Assembly: GCF_039555335.1 (NCBI RefSeq)
Contig: NC_092647.1
Location: 20,465,880 to 20,529,879 of the forward strand
Origin: Amphiura filiformis
Taxonomy: Eukaryota > Echinodermata > Ophiuroidea > Amphilepidida > Amphiuridae
Direction: 5' to 3'
Length of the DNA stretch: 64,000 bases
Numbering within the stretch: the first letter of the stretch is position 1; each line of letters starts with the position of its first letter. Under the pieces are notes generated by a model. It had not been told where the DNA came from and did no database searches. It was given only the letters and a program-made list of their open reading frames with translations. The translations under genes were made by a program, and so were the position numbers. Shown piece by piece: positions 44,672-55,935 of the stretch.

Positions 44672-46514
44672 TTAGTCCTTCCATCTGGTTGGTGGACGAT
44701 CTGGTGGTCTTTTCTTGCTGAAGTCATTGATGTAGGCTTGGTGGGGAAGCCGGTGTTGAGGCATCCTGAAGATATGCCCCGCCAATTTCAAACGTCTGCG
44801 GCAAATAACATCGTTGATGGAGCTAATGGTGTTGAGACTCTTGTCAGATGGAATTGTTGCAGAGTTTTTCTCCAAGCATTGCCCTAAGGCATCGCATTTC
44901 AAAAACAAAGTCTGACCCATATGTGGCAATAGGGAGGATGAGCGACTGGTAGATCCTTACTTTCAGCGATCTGATGATGTCATGGTTAGACCAGATGGTA
45001 TTTTTCAATCTACCAAAGGCCCAGGCTGCCAACTTTGTGCAGCGTTTAATATCCTCTTCTTCAAAGTATTTACTTTGTCAATGGGCACTTGGTTCAGCAT
45101 GATGTCTCTTGGATCGTCAGACCTGATCTTGCATTTTGTTGGGTTAATTTTCATTCCCCAGCTGCTGCATGCTTTTTTCAATTCATTAGTGGAGATTTGC
45201 AGGTTCTCAAAGTCCATATCCATGAATGTGGATGTCCTTCATGACAAACTCCAGATATAGATTGAAGAGGCATGGTGAGAGAGACATCCCTGTCTAACAC
45301 CAACTAGGACTTCAAACCAATTGGTGATCTTTTCATTTACCACGACTGAGCATTTGGTTTGATCGTACATTTTTGCAATGAGGTTCACCAGTTTGGTGTT
45401 TACTATACTGATCGCAGACATTTTCCAAAGAGCCTCCCTCCATATGGTGTCAAAATTTGGCGAACTGTAAATACAGCATCTGAGGTGCATCTGGAACTCC
45501 TGAACCCACACTGTTCCTCTCTCAATATCTACAGTCTGTTGTATTCGGTTAAGAACCATCCTACAGAATACTTTTCCCGGGATTGACAGGAGGGCAATAT
45601 AGCTCTGTAGTTGCCTGGGTCCAGTTTGTCGCCCTTTTTGTACACAGGGATTATTAGACCTTTACTCCAGTCTTTGGGGATTTTTTTCTTCAGCCCAGGC
45701 TGTGTTAATGATCTTCAACAACATTTGTTTCAACACGGGTCCTCCTGCTTTCAACACTTCTGCTGAGATCGTATCCCAACCACAAGCTTTGTTGTATTTA
45801 AGCTTCTTGATGGCCTCTTCAACTTCATCTATGGAAACTGGCAAACTTGCTGTAGCAGTAGCGGTGTTGAGTTAACTTAATTCAGACCTGCCAACCTATC
45901 GAAGTCAGAAAGAGCGACATTGAGGCCAAAACAAATTCATAGACTTGAGGTGTGCAATACTTTCAGAATTCAGGGAAGGTTTTGCAGGTCTACATTTATC
46001 AGAATAGGCTAAAGAGAATGCTATAGCGAAACTTGAAAGTGAAATTTGCATCATTTTCTGCTGTTCTTACATTTACATTTGCCATCACTGAAATTTTCAA
46101 AAAGCAGGACTGTCCCTCTTTTCACTTTGGAAAACCCCAAATGAGGGACAGTCCCTCAAAATGTGGGACAGTTGGCAGATCTGATATTACAGTCTCTGGG
46201 GAATTCTGTATTCAGATGTTTACTGAAGTATTCATCCCAGCACTTCATTACTTCATCTGGGGCTGTTTTCAGTGAACCATTTTTGTCTTTGGCTACAGAT
46301 TGCACTTTAGCTTTATCACCTGCTAGTTTTGTGACTTTCTTGAAGAGGTCGTGGCTTATGTTCTTTGCATGGGCTTCTACCATTTCTTGAACGTCGTTTT
46401 CTTTTCCACTGCTTCACTTGATATTTGACCCCTTTGTTCAGCATCCGATAGCGGTTCTTCTTGTTTGGAGCTGAGGGGTTGTCAAGACTCTGGCTTTTCT
46501 TCTCAAGTGGCACA
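44672..46514 (-). pseudogene. Third non-LTR retrotransposon, RT region, broken
   Basis: Reading leftwards on the minus strand: a linker with LFKKVTKLAGDKAKVQ, IDEVEEAIKKLKYNKACGWD (RT start), KMYDQTKCSVVVNEKI and GVRQGCL (RT block), ACSSWGMKINPTKCK, LILPIATYGSD, and RRLKLAGHIFRMP at the end. The catalytic YADD segment is not visible; a deletion seems to join the block after GCL to a later part. Many frame changes are present, and a 291-bp MITE-like insertion lies at 45893-46183. It belongs to a different lineage from the element at 41200, possibly RTE-like; I do not assign the clade. Confidence 0.75.
45893..46183. mobile_element. MITE-like insertion in the third retroelement
   Basis: CAGACCTGCCAAC at the left is matched by GTTGGCAGATCTG at the right. 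Inside are two GGGACAGT-type motifs. It separates the linker and RT start of the host retroelement. The target duplication is not clear. Confidence 0.5.
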
Positions 46515-46744
46515 ATTTGGTGAGCCCTCCTAATATCAACTGATTCTTCTGTATTAGCCCATAGATGTTCTACATCAGTATCCTCCAGTTGAAGCAGCGG
46601 TTCAAAAGTACCACCACTCTTGGCTCTGAACTCTTCTGCAAAACTGCAATCAGGGGGTTGGTAAGTCTACTGACGTCATAGCTTTTTGGAGTTTTTTTGC
46701 CAAAAAGGCGTTTTTGAGTTACGCAATTTTTTATCATTAGATCA

Positions 46745-47155
46745 ATGCCAAACAAGATCAATGCCTTTGCAACATCTTGCTACAGAGTCATGTTAAACAT
46801 AAAGCGTGTGGATCGGATCCCAAATGAAACTATCTACAATCTGGCCAACACCACTCCACTGGTTGCCAGTGTCAAGATTCATCAACTCAAATTTCTTGGC
46901 CATATACTGCGTATTGAAGATGACGAGCCTGTGAAAGAATATGCCCTTATATTCCACCACATGGGAAGAGGAAACCGGGACGGCCGCGGACACTGTATTT
47001 ACAGTATGTACACCGGGTATGTACAGCACCTCCTGGGAGATACTGAAGGGATGCTGCAGCCAAACAAAATTGTTTCGCTTGCCCAAGATTGCAACAGTTG
47101 GAGAAAGCTCCGCAGCCGACTGATGATGATGATGATCATTAGGAAACCCCGTTGA
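46745..47155 (+). pseudogene. Fourth non-LTR retrotransposon, C-terminal fragment
   Basis: A frame of about 136 residues contains INAFATSCYRVMLNIKRVDRI and IHQLKFLGHILRI, typical of the region after RT in non-LTR elements, and ends at a short (GATGAT)n tail (47122-47138). The 5' part is missing. It abuts the minus-strand element head to head. Confidence 0.7.
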
Positions 47156-48160
47156 CTTTGTACACTAAGTGGTTTTGACACTAAGCCTCGTTCACTAAAA
47201 TTAGTTTCTATATTTCCCAAATTTAAAAATAGCAAAAATTATTTTTCTCAAAAAATAAACACTTCATCAAAAACATCTAGCGAGAGAATTTAGATTAACT
47301 ACCCCACAAACTATGGAAACCATATCACATTCTCTCTAGGCTAGCAATAATTATTTGTAGACAAAATTTGGGAATTTTCAAAAAATTAAGAAAAACATAA
47401 GAAATGTTTCAATTTTCATGAAACATTTAAAATAAGTGGTGTAACGACTTATCTTAAATTGGTTATATATTTGATATAGATACATAATTCCGATTTGATA
47501 TAGCCTAGTGGTTATTTTTCTGCATGGGCCTATTATCCGATGCTCCTACCTTAATTAAAGACCAGATATTGTTAACTTAATCAAACAGTGCATTATTGCT
47601 GTGCATTGGAGTGAATTTGGGTAAAAATGATCTTGGCCTTAAGTAATTACGTCTCGTAACTGATAAAATATTTTCACAAGAATACTGTGAAAATGCAGAA
47701 AATGTGAAACCCAAAAACGAAATGTGTTTGTATCTTGTAACCCCATTTCCCCTTATATGTTGAGATAAAATATATTTGAAATTTTTCCCTTAGCTGATTC
47801 ATGATATCTAGATATGCATGAATTAGATGTTATTAAGAAAAAATGTGGATACACAAAATATAGCTCAACATTAGAAACAGAAGCATTTTAACCAATTGTT
47901 TTTGTCAGGCGTGGAGAACCGGTATTGCCAAGTTTGTAAGAAATCTGGAACCACTTATTCCCATTTTACATTGTAACAATATTTCTCTAATGTGTTTAGC
48001 TACACGTATCCAAGATTTGGAAAGAAATCCATTAATAACTAGAGTCAACAGACGCTGAATACAAGCCGCATAATTTGACCCTATAACTTGACCCCTGGGT
48101 TACGGATGGGGTCAACTGCTCTTACATTGTGCTTAGGATGTCATAAGAAATATTCCTGGT
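47156..48160. other. Intergenic, decayed repeats
   Basis: AT-rich. About 47220-47440 is a diverged relative of the foldback at 4244-4665 (CTAGCGAGAGAATTTAGAT). No gene is seen. Confidence 0.35.
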
Positions 48161-48164
48161 GAAT

Positions 48165-48720
48165 TTCAGCTTAATCGAACTTATACATGGATTTTGATTT
48201 TTGAAAATTTTGATTGACCTTTTGACCCCTTTAATGACCTTTGACCTCAATGTAAAAAACCTTATGTACACCGACAAAATGCATTGTTCCAATTTTAATT
48301 AAAAAATTCTAACATGTTCAGTTCTTGAGATAAAAATTCTTGAAGTTATTCACCTAAAAACAGGAAGTGACCCCTTAATGACCTTTGACCCCCAAAATAA
48401 AAATACCATGCATACATCAGGTAACACTGATTCATGTATGTTGGTTATATTATTCTGGTCTGTTTACATTTTGAGATAAAAATTTTTTGAACATTTTTGG
48501 TTTTTGACCGGAAGTAACCCCTTAATGACCTTTGACCCCAAACCTGTAGGCATCCTAAAGACCCTGGCTAGTAGCAATGCATGTGTGCTAATGGCGACTC
48601 TCTGCTATATATTTTGTAAAGACAGTGATTTTTTGAATATTTTTAGCTTTCAGACCGGAAATGACCCCTTAATGACCTTTGACCTCAATTCTTTTTAGGA
48701 AGTTTTAAGCACTGCCACAT
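48165..48720 (+). repeat. Minisatellite, ~147-bp unit, about 4 copies
   Basis: TTAATGACCTTTGACC recurs at 48231, 48375, 48522 and 48669 (spacing 144, 147, 147). Each unit also carries GACCGGAAGT-type text and GAGATAAAAATT. Each unit holds one TGACCTTTGACC, the complement of a DR1 nuclear-receptor site. Confidence 0.8.
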
Positions 48721-48813
48721 GTTGATTCATATGCATGAGTCACATGATCATTGCATGAAATTTGTGGAAGGAGTAGCATTTTTTGTGAAATTTCATTTTT
48801 GACCATTATAGCT

Positions 48814-49022
48814 AGGTCAAAGGTCACAGCGAGGTCAAAGTCAAATGGAAGGTTTGGCCTAGCCCAGTGGTCATTTGGGTCAACTTTGGTTGAAATCTGT
48901 CAATCCTTTGCGAAGCTAGATGCAGTTGATTGGTTGCCAGAAGAAAGAAAGAAGAAGAAAGAAGAAGAAAGAAGAAAGAATTGAGAAGAGACAGAACAAG
49001 CCGACATCCGTCGTCGGCTTGT
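48814..49022 (+). repeat. Repeat end with DR1 motif, GAAGAAA tail and hairpin
   Basis: A perfect AGGTCAAAGGTCA lies at 48814-48826. Then comes a purine tail of AAGAAG units (48940-48980), and finally ACAAGCCGAC with its complement GTCGGCTTGT (about 48996-49022), a 10-bp-stem hairpin. This terminal layout suggests the 3' end of a transposed element. Confidence 0.55.
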
Positions 49023-50154
49023 AATAAGCTTTCCAAAATTAAAAAACGACAAAGGTTTCCCTTTGGCTCAGAAATAAACGAGTACTGAATTAACCATCCT
49101 TCATGGTCATCAGATGCCATTTCAAGGTCATAGCTGGACTTTGTGGTAACATAAGACAGTAAGTTTACACATCAAAAATGTTGTTGTTTTAACTACAGGG
49201 CGTCTCAATAAAACACTACCTAACTTTGACCCCCTTTTTCTCATATTTGTTCTTGAACACATTGTAATTTGCTGCCCAGCTCATAATTTTGCAGACAATA
49301 TATTTTTTTCTGACAAGTCCATACCCCTCCAGCCCTGTAATCACCTGAGGTGCTATACAGTTATGATATATACAATGTTTATACCAGTGTTCTGATATTT
49401 TGTGGTTTATCGCCTTATATCAGACTTATCAACTCCCTGGGAAAGGGGCACTCACATAAAATGGCCGCCAGAGATGTGCAGCCACACTGACCCCCATTTA
49501 GCAACTCTCTCACCCAATGACCCCCTTTTTGTTTCATTGAACTCCCTCTCACTCAACGACCCTTTTTGTTTTCCTGTCACAAAGACCCCCTTTTTCAAGA
49601 CCCCATTTTTACAAGAATTTTGGGCAAATTTCTGATCTCTCATCGAATGACCCTGTTTTATCATTATTTCTCTTCAAATTTTTGAAATATATGCACAAAA
49701 ATTTGTATAAACTTTTATATTTTGACCCAAAAATTTGTTGAAAAAATTTTCCCCAGTCTCACGAAAGGCCCTTCTCACCGAAAGACCCCCTCTTCTTGGT
49801 GTCTAGACTCTCACTGAAAGACCCCTAGTTTTGAACTGCTGTCCGCACATCCCCATCAATTCCAAAGCCAAGTGCCTCCCCCCGTAACAAACAGGTGCTC
49901 CTTTCAACAGATTCAAGTGCCCAGAGATCCTTGTACACTGAATACGATATTAATCATACTGATGAGAAACTTGCCTTTCAGTAGAACAAAATGAGAATAC
50001 AACATAATAGCTACCTTGTGAGTTTAAATATTTAGCATTTTATCAAAATATCAAGTTCTACTCTATAAATACAAGAAAATGTATACACTTGATGAATAAA
50101 AAGCTTTAGTACAATTGCTAAGCACCTAAACTGGGAACCATTGTGCATTTTGTA
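49023..50154. other. Intergenic, degenerate short repeats
   Basis: A CAGGGCGTCTC end near 49196 recalls the mariner-type terminus. From 49440 to 49830 the phrase TCAC..AATGACCCCC TTTTT recurs in degenerate form. There is no gene. Confidence 0.35.
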
Positions 50155-51066
50155 GAAGGTACAAGGTCCAAAGTTGATTTTAAAATGTGGAGCCATTTTG
50201 AATTTGAGCCCTGGTGACTGCTAGGTCACAAAAGATCATACAGGGGTAAACAATTCAAAATGCTCCGATCTTGTTGAAAGACATACCAAATTGCTTGTCT
50301 GATCACAATGATTAAGTTTGTGTTATCTACGACATATCGTTATGAGTTATCATACAAAAACCTCATGTTTAGGTAAAATGCCACTGTTTTGGTTGTATAG
50401 GGGTAAAAAAATTTAATTGTTCAAGTAGCTGACACAAATCAGAAAAAGAATAGTGTTGGCTATGTACTGTGTTCACATACTGAGATAGAGGTAAACAAGG
50501 GTGACCATATGTCACTGCCGATCTTCCATTGCACATAACAAGTAAATAGTTTAGGTAAGTTCTATACCTTTCCTTGATTCTTATGTCAACACAAGCAATT
50601 TAAAACCATTTGATACCATCAGTGTAAGTTGCAATTACTACCCCTGTGCAACCGAACATGTGATATTTTACCTAAAAATTAGGTTTTTGTAGGATAACTC
50701 CATGACAATAGGTTGTAGATAACACAAACTATACTTTCTTTAAATCCTCAGAGATGCCACTCAGTTTCACTCAAAAAAACTGAATGAGAAAAAGCATGTG
50801 AATGCAGACCAAAAATCTCCAAAACAGGCTTAAAATAAATAAAAACATGGGAATTTGGACTCACAGAAAACCTGAATTCAGGCTAAAACCTAAAAAGTGG
50901 CATCTCTGAATCCTTGTGATCAGATGAGTAACTTGGAATATCTGTCAACAAGATCTCTGGAGCATTTTTAATATCTTCCCCTGTATGACCTTACGTAATC
51001 TCTCAGCAGGGGTCAAATCCAAAATGGCCCACGTCTTAAAAATCAACATCGGACCTTGTACTTCAT
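50155..51066. repeat. Foldback, ~0.9 kb, with nested MITE
   Basis: Arms of about 390 bp (50155-50545 and 50630-51066) are inverted copies: GTACAAGGTCC with its complement, TCATACAGGGGTAAA versus its complement, CCTCATGTTTAGGT versus its complement. The right arm is interrupted by a 160-bp MITE (50749-50908). No coding capacity is seen. Confidence 0.75.
50749..50908. mobile_element. 160-bp MITE with 6-bp TSD (AATCCT)
   Basis: CAGAGATGCCACT at the left and AGTGGCATCTCTG at the right are exact complements. AATCCT flanks both sides (50743-50748, 50909-50914). The left arm of the surrounding foldback lacks it, which confirms insertion. Confidence 0.85.
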
Positions 51067-51612
51067 GTGTGGAAATTTTAATGCTTCTACTAGGAAGTGC
51101 ACAATGCTTTAGCTTAGCAGCTGTACTACTTGGAACAGTGGCAATTTTTCTTACAGTGACACTAGAACACTTTTCTGACCCGACTCACATCTCTATTCAA
51201 AATAGAATCATTGCTCTTTGCAAATTAATGTGCTTTGCCTAGCACACTGTAGCTTGGTTTCATTAGGCTTCAGTTTCATTGCCTGCTACAATGCTGGGGA
51301 GGAGGCTGCCCAAGTTAGGTTTGAGTAGGTTGTGCCTTAAAGAATCTGGAATATTTATACAAAATTTACCAATTTTTATGCCAGAGACTAAAATTTGTTG
51401 CCAAATTAAAAAAAAATATATTGAAATTTGGGCTCCAGTTAGGTGTAATATATATTACAAATGTATACCAAAAGGGGGGGGGCATTGTTATACCACGGGC
51501 TGAATATGAGACCCATGAGGCACATCCCTGTATGATCATGTAACCCCATATGGGTACAATTTTCACGAATTGCCAAATTCCCTTTCACCATTCTCCCTAA
51601 AGAATGATTTTA
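51067..51612. other. Intergenic, no gene seen
   Basis: Small frames occur here but no domain is recognised. A run of nine G is at about 51474-51482. Confidence 0.3.
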
Positions 51613-51745
51613 CATTAGGCAGAGGCGCCCTATTTAGTGTTAGCTTTGGATATCTAACATTTTCCACCTGACTTACCTGGATGAAAAATCAATAAAATAA
51701 TGAAATGTCCAAAGCTAACGTTAAATAGGGTGCCTCTGCCTAATG
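51613..51745. mobile_element. 133-bp palindromic MITE
   Basis: CATTAGGCAGAGGCGCCCTA at the left is matched by its near-perfect complement ending TGCCTCTGCCTAATG. The inner part also pairs (TTAGCTTTGGA). It is too short to encode anything. Confidence 0.8.
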
Positions 51746-52316
51746 AACCACATTCCCTGGGCATCCATGGGTAGTTCATAGTCAAAATAAAGATTGTGCA
51801 CAGACAACTATGAACCCTTCAGCATATTTATCCCAGTTTAAGGCACGTCGGAAGGGAGCATAACCTAACAGTGTTTGCACTCAACTATTGTGACAAACAA
51901 AATTTAACCATGAGGAATGGCATGGCATAAAATGTCATTTATGCCCATGTGCATGATTTTTCACAGGAGGGGAAAAACTGCCCAAACCGCTTTCTGATAT
52001 ATTATTGGCCTTAATTCAAGAACCGCAAGGACATATAAGTGCAATTATTGGCTTCCTTGACACATTTTCAATCAGATCAATCATTGTAGTTAAATGGCTA
52101 AAACTGGAAAAATATGGCTCCTCCCATCTACTCGCCTTAAGCTATTTAAACAGAAATAATTAAAGAAACTGATCTAGTGCAAGCGGGTAAAGTCCCCATG
52201 CTCAGTTTGAATTGAATGAAGATTCTCACAGAAAAATATACGCTTTTCTTCACTCAATTGGCCCTCATTAACAAAACATGAGGCTGTACTTCTCTATGGA
52301 TTCAAGTAATGTAACA
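51746..52316. other. Intergenic, no gene seen
   Basis: No coding frame or repeat with clear ends was recognised. Confidence 0.3.
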
Positions 52317-52896
52317 ATATGTGACTGGACGCGGTGAATCAGCCGTAAAGTCGGCCCCGGTCAATTTTGTTTTATTTCGTGTTTAGAAAATATACACCAT
52401 AAGGTTTAAAATGGTATATCATTTGACTTCAAACGATATCCAGAAGCGGGGTTATGATTTGTTGAACTCTTTTCCTTCAACAAAATTGTATTTTTATCGG
52501 TTCTACATGCGTCTCTTTTCTACATTTCTGGTAATAACTATCCAACAGTCATAATTGGCGTTCATTTCAAATAATACCCAAGTCAACGAGGTTCAGATAT
52601 ATCCTCTCATTGTTCATTGTTAATTGTACATACCTAGACAAAATACAATGCTTTGTTATCTACCACTTGAACAGGATTTAGCCAAAGCAAACAAAGACAA
52701 GAACTATTAGAAATAGGTAGAAGCTTATTATCCTCTTCAGCAGTAGTATTATTGATTGATTTAAACAGCGTTTGATAAGATACTTGTCGCAACGAATTGA
52801 TACACCTATGAATACGACCTCCACATACATTTGACACTTTAACTCAAAATACAATTTGCCGAGTTTACGGCTGATTCGCCGCGTCCACTCACATAT
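52317..52896 (+). mobile_element. TIR element, 580 bp (family R)
   Basis: ATATGTGACTGGACGCGG at the left and ATATGTGAGTGGACGCGG read from the right form TIRs of about 38 bp with three mismatches; both continue AATCAGCCGTAAA. The interior matches 1141-1683 and 60-440. No transposase is encoded. Confidence 0.8.
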
Positions 52897-53612
52897 GGTT
52901 TCTGGGTAATCTCTTTAAGGTCACACAAAATATATATTAATGCTTCTTAATTCTATCATATAGTTTCTGGCACAAATTACAAGTGCCAGTAGGAAATACA
53001 GCTATTTCTCTGTAATTTGTCCTCCCTGGATACAGCTAACCCCAGCTACCATATTCCTATATTAAACTCTCGAACACAGTTGTACGTGTCTGATGTTGTG
53101 TGTGCGTACTTTGCTGAAGCTCTGACCTTAGTGACCAGTTGCTTACTGTATTAGTTACACCATAACACAATGTGATTGGTTAATTTAAGATAATTTAAGT
53201 TAACTGGCAAGTGTTGTGTTGTATACAATGTAATATGCATAAGGGATGCACTACAGTTTCTGCCAAAGAAGAACGGTACTTGTTTACATTTTGAGAGTGG
53301 CACAGCGTAAACACGAAAGTGGGGTTCCGATTGGCTGATTCAATAGTCTGACAATCATAACAACAGACGCGGTTATCTGATTGGCCGATTGCACGTCAAA
53401 ACGTTGGTAGGCGCAAACAAACAAAACTCTATCGCTCATTAACAGGGCGCTTGCATCAATCTGAGCAAGGAATTGCCGTTCTTCTCTAAAACCGAGTGTA
53501 GTTGCTTTCACATGTACATGTTGTGTCTGAGAAATATAGAAATATAGAGTGTTTAGAACATTTTTGCTATAGAAAAGTGGCTACATAATAACTCTTGGCA
53601 AAGGATACCTTG
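52897..53612. other. Intergenic, no gene seen
   Basis: Several GATTGG/CCAAT-type words occur (53174, 53330, 53381), but no gene or element with defined ends is visible. Confidence 0.3.
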
Positions 53613-53782
53613 TGGGCTGTCCCAGTTAAAATCCATACACCCTATGGAAGACATGACCTGAATTTCTCAAACAAGGGGAGTCACCCATTCAGGTAACCCT
53701 ATTTGAAATCTACACTCTCTGTGTGGAAGATTAGGGTCATGTCTTCCATAGGGGGTGTATGGATTTTAACTGGAACAGCCCA
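53613..53782. mobile_element. 170-bp palindromic MITE (family P), copy 1
   Basis: It opens TGGGCTGTCCCAGTT and closes AACTGGAACAGCCCA; the text between pairs with itself (TATGGAAGACATGACC and GGTCATGTCTTCCATA). Further copies lie at 56474-56627, 56896-56985 (partial), 58771-58931 and 62651-62838. Confidence 0.85.
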
Positions 53783-54032
53783 ATATGGGTCTGACAATGT
53801 TCGTGTTCAATGTTTGAAGAAGTTATTCCATTTTGCAATGCAAAAATACTCAGTAATCGTATAAATATAGGAATTTAAAATTCATTAAACTTCAAGGAGA
53901 TGTGACCCAAAGAGTACCAACTCCCTGTGTAACGTAATGGCAGGAAAAACAATGTCGTTGGGCAGGAAAAACCTCTTATGAACTCGTGGCCCTAATTGAA
54001 CATGTTTAAAACAAAACTACCAAGAGCTTACA

Positions 54033-54384
54033 TACCATATTTCATCAAATAAACGCCCCCGGGGGCGTTACATTTTCCCAAGGGGGGGGGGGCGTTTATT
54101 AGAGGTCATTTTAGCACGACAATTCCGTTAAAATCATTAGGTAAGCTTAAAAGTCACGCTAAAATGACAAACTATGAACTTTTGACACTGACTTTTGGTT
54201 CACTTCCAGGTTTCTGATCCAGATGTTCACAAATTAATGACGCTATTATTGAACATGAAAGCAACTTGGTAAGCTTACTACACAAGATAGCATGGAAATA
54301 TCGGCATTTTTGAAACATCTTGGTTGAAAAAAAGTGGTGGGGGCGTTTATTTGAGGGGGGGCGACTATTTGACTAAATACGGTA
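54033..54384. mobile_element. MITE, AAATAAACGCCCCC type
   Basis: TACCATATTTCATCAAAT at the left pairs with ATTTGACTAAATACGGTA at the right. Inner GGGGGCG and CGCCCCC runs also pair. On the minus strand it contributes AATAAA words (complement of TTTATT at about 54097 and 54347) downstream of the stop of the minus-strand gene. Confidence 0.75.
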
Positions 54385-54718
54385 GGAGGTTTTGCTTCAG
54401 GGGCCAATGACACATAAGAGATTTTTCCTGTCCAACGAGGATACTGGTTTGTGAAATTGTTTCTCTGGACAGAAAATAGTGTACCCCCAGGAATTAATCC
54501 GCCAAAACCCAAAATTAAACAACAATTGGCATCTTTAAGCTTGAGTGTTACCAGATTTACGCATGCAACGCTTAGCGCATGTTATTGGCGCAACACATTA
54601 CACGCAGAAAGTTTGCTTCACGCATAGCAACATACACGGAGTACACTATGGGGGAGTCTGTACTCTTTGGTTCTACCTCTTTGTTAAATTTACATATATA
54701 CAGCGATGTCAATTCCAA
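54385..54718 (-). other. Probable start of the 3' UTR of the minus-strand gene
   Basis: This follows the stop codon at 54719-54721 on the minus strand. No other coding frame is supported. The nearest AATAAA on that strand is in the MITE to the left, so the UTR may end there. Confidence 0.35.
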
Positions 54719-54785
54719 TTAGGCAACCATTCCTATAATCTGTGATATTTCCTTCACAATATCCTCTGCTTCTGAGTAGAGTGGA
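54719..54785 (-). CDS. Minus-strand gene, last coding exon with stop
   Basis: The acceptor TTTGTTTCAG precedes the exon. It completes a split codon (AG|T, Ser) from the previous exon and encodes PLYSEAEDIVKEISQIIGMVA, then TAA at 54719-54721. The exact phase match with the 57412-57520 exon and the terminal stop make this the C-terminus. The helix-like end is consistent with an alpha-helical protein. Confidence 0.8.
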
Positions 54786-55069
54786 CTGAAACAAAAAGAG
54801 AAATGAAAAAATGGTGAATGACATGACAATGAGTCATCATATTAAAGGATGCATTATGTAGATGCCAACATATGTGACCTGTTGCCAAGAAATCGGTGCA
54901 AAGTCGCAAGTTGATAGTTCGAAACATCCTGGCTGCAGAGCTGATAGTTAGGTGAAAAAGTTCAATTTGGTGACCACTCTCTGGCTAGTAAGGTTTGACG
55001 ATTGATTTGACTTCTATGGACCATTTAGAAAAAAAATAGCCACCATGTCTCTTGCGAAAATCCCGGCAT

Positions 55070-55560
55070 TTTTCGCTAGAGGCCAAAATCCAAAATGGCC
55101 GCCGCCACCATTTTGAAAATTTAAGTTTTGAACCAGAGCACCTATAATCATGCACAAAGACACTTTTTCGGATATGTCGAGTACAAGGATTCCGATTCTG
55201 ACATTAGTTTGACATTACGGCATCATTTTCACCCAGAAATCCAAGATGGTGGCCGCACCATCTTGAAAAATTTGGTTTTGAACAAGAGGACCTAAAATTG
55301 TGTACAAAGACACTTTTTTGGATAAGTCGACCACAAGGATTTCAAATTTAACATTACTTTGACATTACGAACTCATATTTACCCAGAAATCCATGATGGT
55401 GGCCGCCGGCACCATCTTGAAAAAAATAAGTTTTGAACCAAATTACCTAAAATCGTGTACAAAGACACTTTTTCCGTTAAGTCGACCCCAAGAAATCCGA
55501 ATCTGACATTAATTTGACGTTATAACATAATTTTTGCCCAGAAATCCAAGATGGCCCCTA
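55070..55560 (+). repeat. Minisatellite, ~152-bp unit, about 3 copies, in an intron
   Basis: ACAAAGACACTTTTT recurs at about 55156, 55308 and 55458. Each unit begins with a CCAAGATGG(T/C)GGCCGCC-type palindrome and contains TTTTGAAC and GACATTA-type words. CCAAGATGGCGGCC resembles a YY1 site. It lies in the last intron of the minus-strand gene. Confidence 0.75.
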
Positions 55561-55616
55561 TTTGGTAGAGCGTAAATGTGATTTTTGAATGAGAGCAGAA
55601 GCATAAGTGTGTCATT

Positions 55617-55935
55617 TCCGCCTTATCTGGGGTTCATGTCCCTTATATGGGGTTTAAACTGCCTTAACTTGGGTTTACATCCTTTATCTGGGGATAAGGC
55701 GCCTTACCTGTGGTTTAGACGGCCTTATCCTGGGTTTACGTTCCTTACCTGTGGCTAAGATGCCTTAACCTTAGCACATCGCAGTCTAAACCCAGATAAG
55801 GCATCTAAACCCCAGATAATGCGCCGTAACCCCAGATAAGGGGCGTAGACCGCCGATATAAAGCAGTCCAAACCCAAATAAGGTGCTTTAACCCTAAATG
55901 AGGAACATAAACCTAAGATAAGGCATCTGATTCGA
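55617..55935. repeat. Inverted array of CTTATCTGGGGTTTA units
   Basis: From 55617 to about 55770, degenerate 20-24-bp units read CCTTATCTGGGGTTTA; from about 55785 to 55935 the same units appear inverted (TAAACCCCAGATAAGG). The two halves could form one long imperfect hairpin. It lies in the last intron of the minus-strand gene. Confidence 0.8.

Noticed and set aside
48940..48980. CRISPR-like or regulatory array in the AAGAAG tail
   Set aside because: Simple purine repeat at the end of a dispersed element; no spacers.
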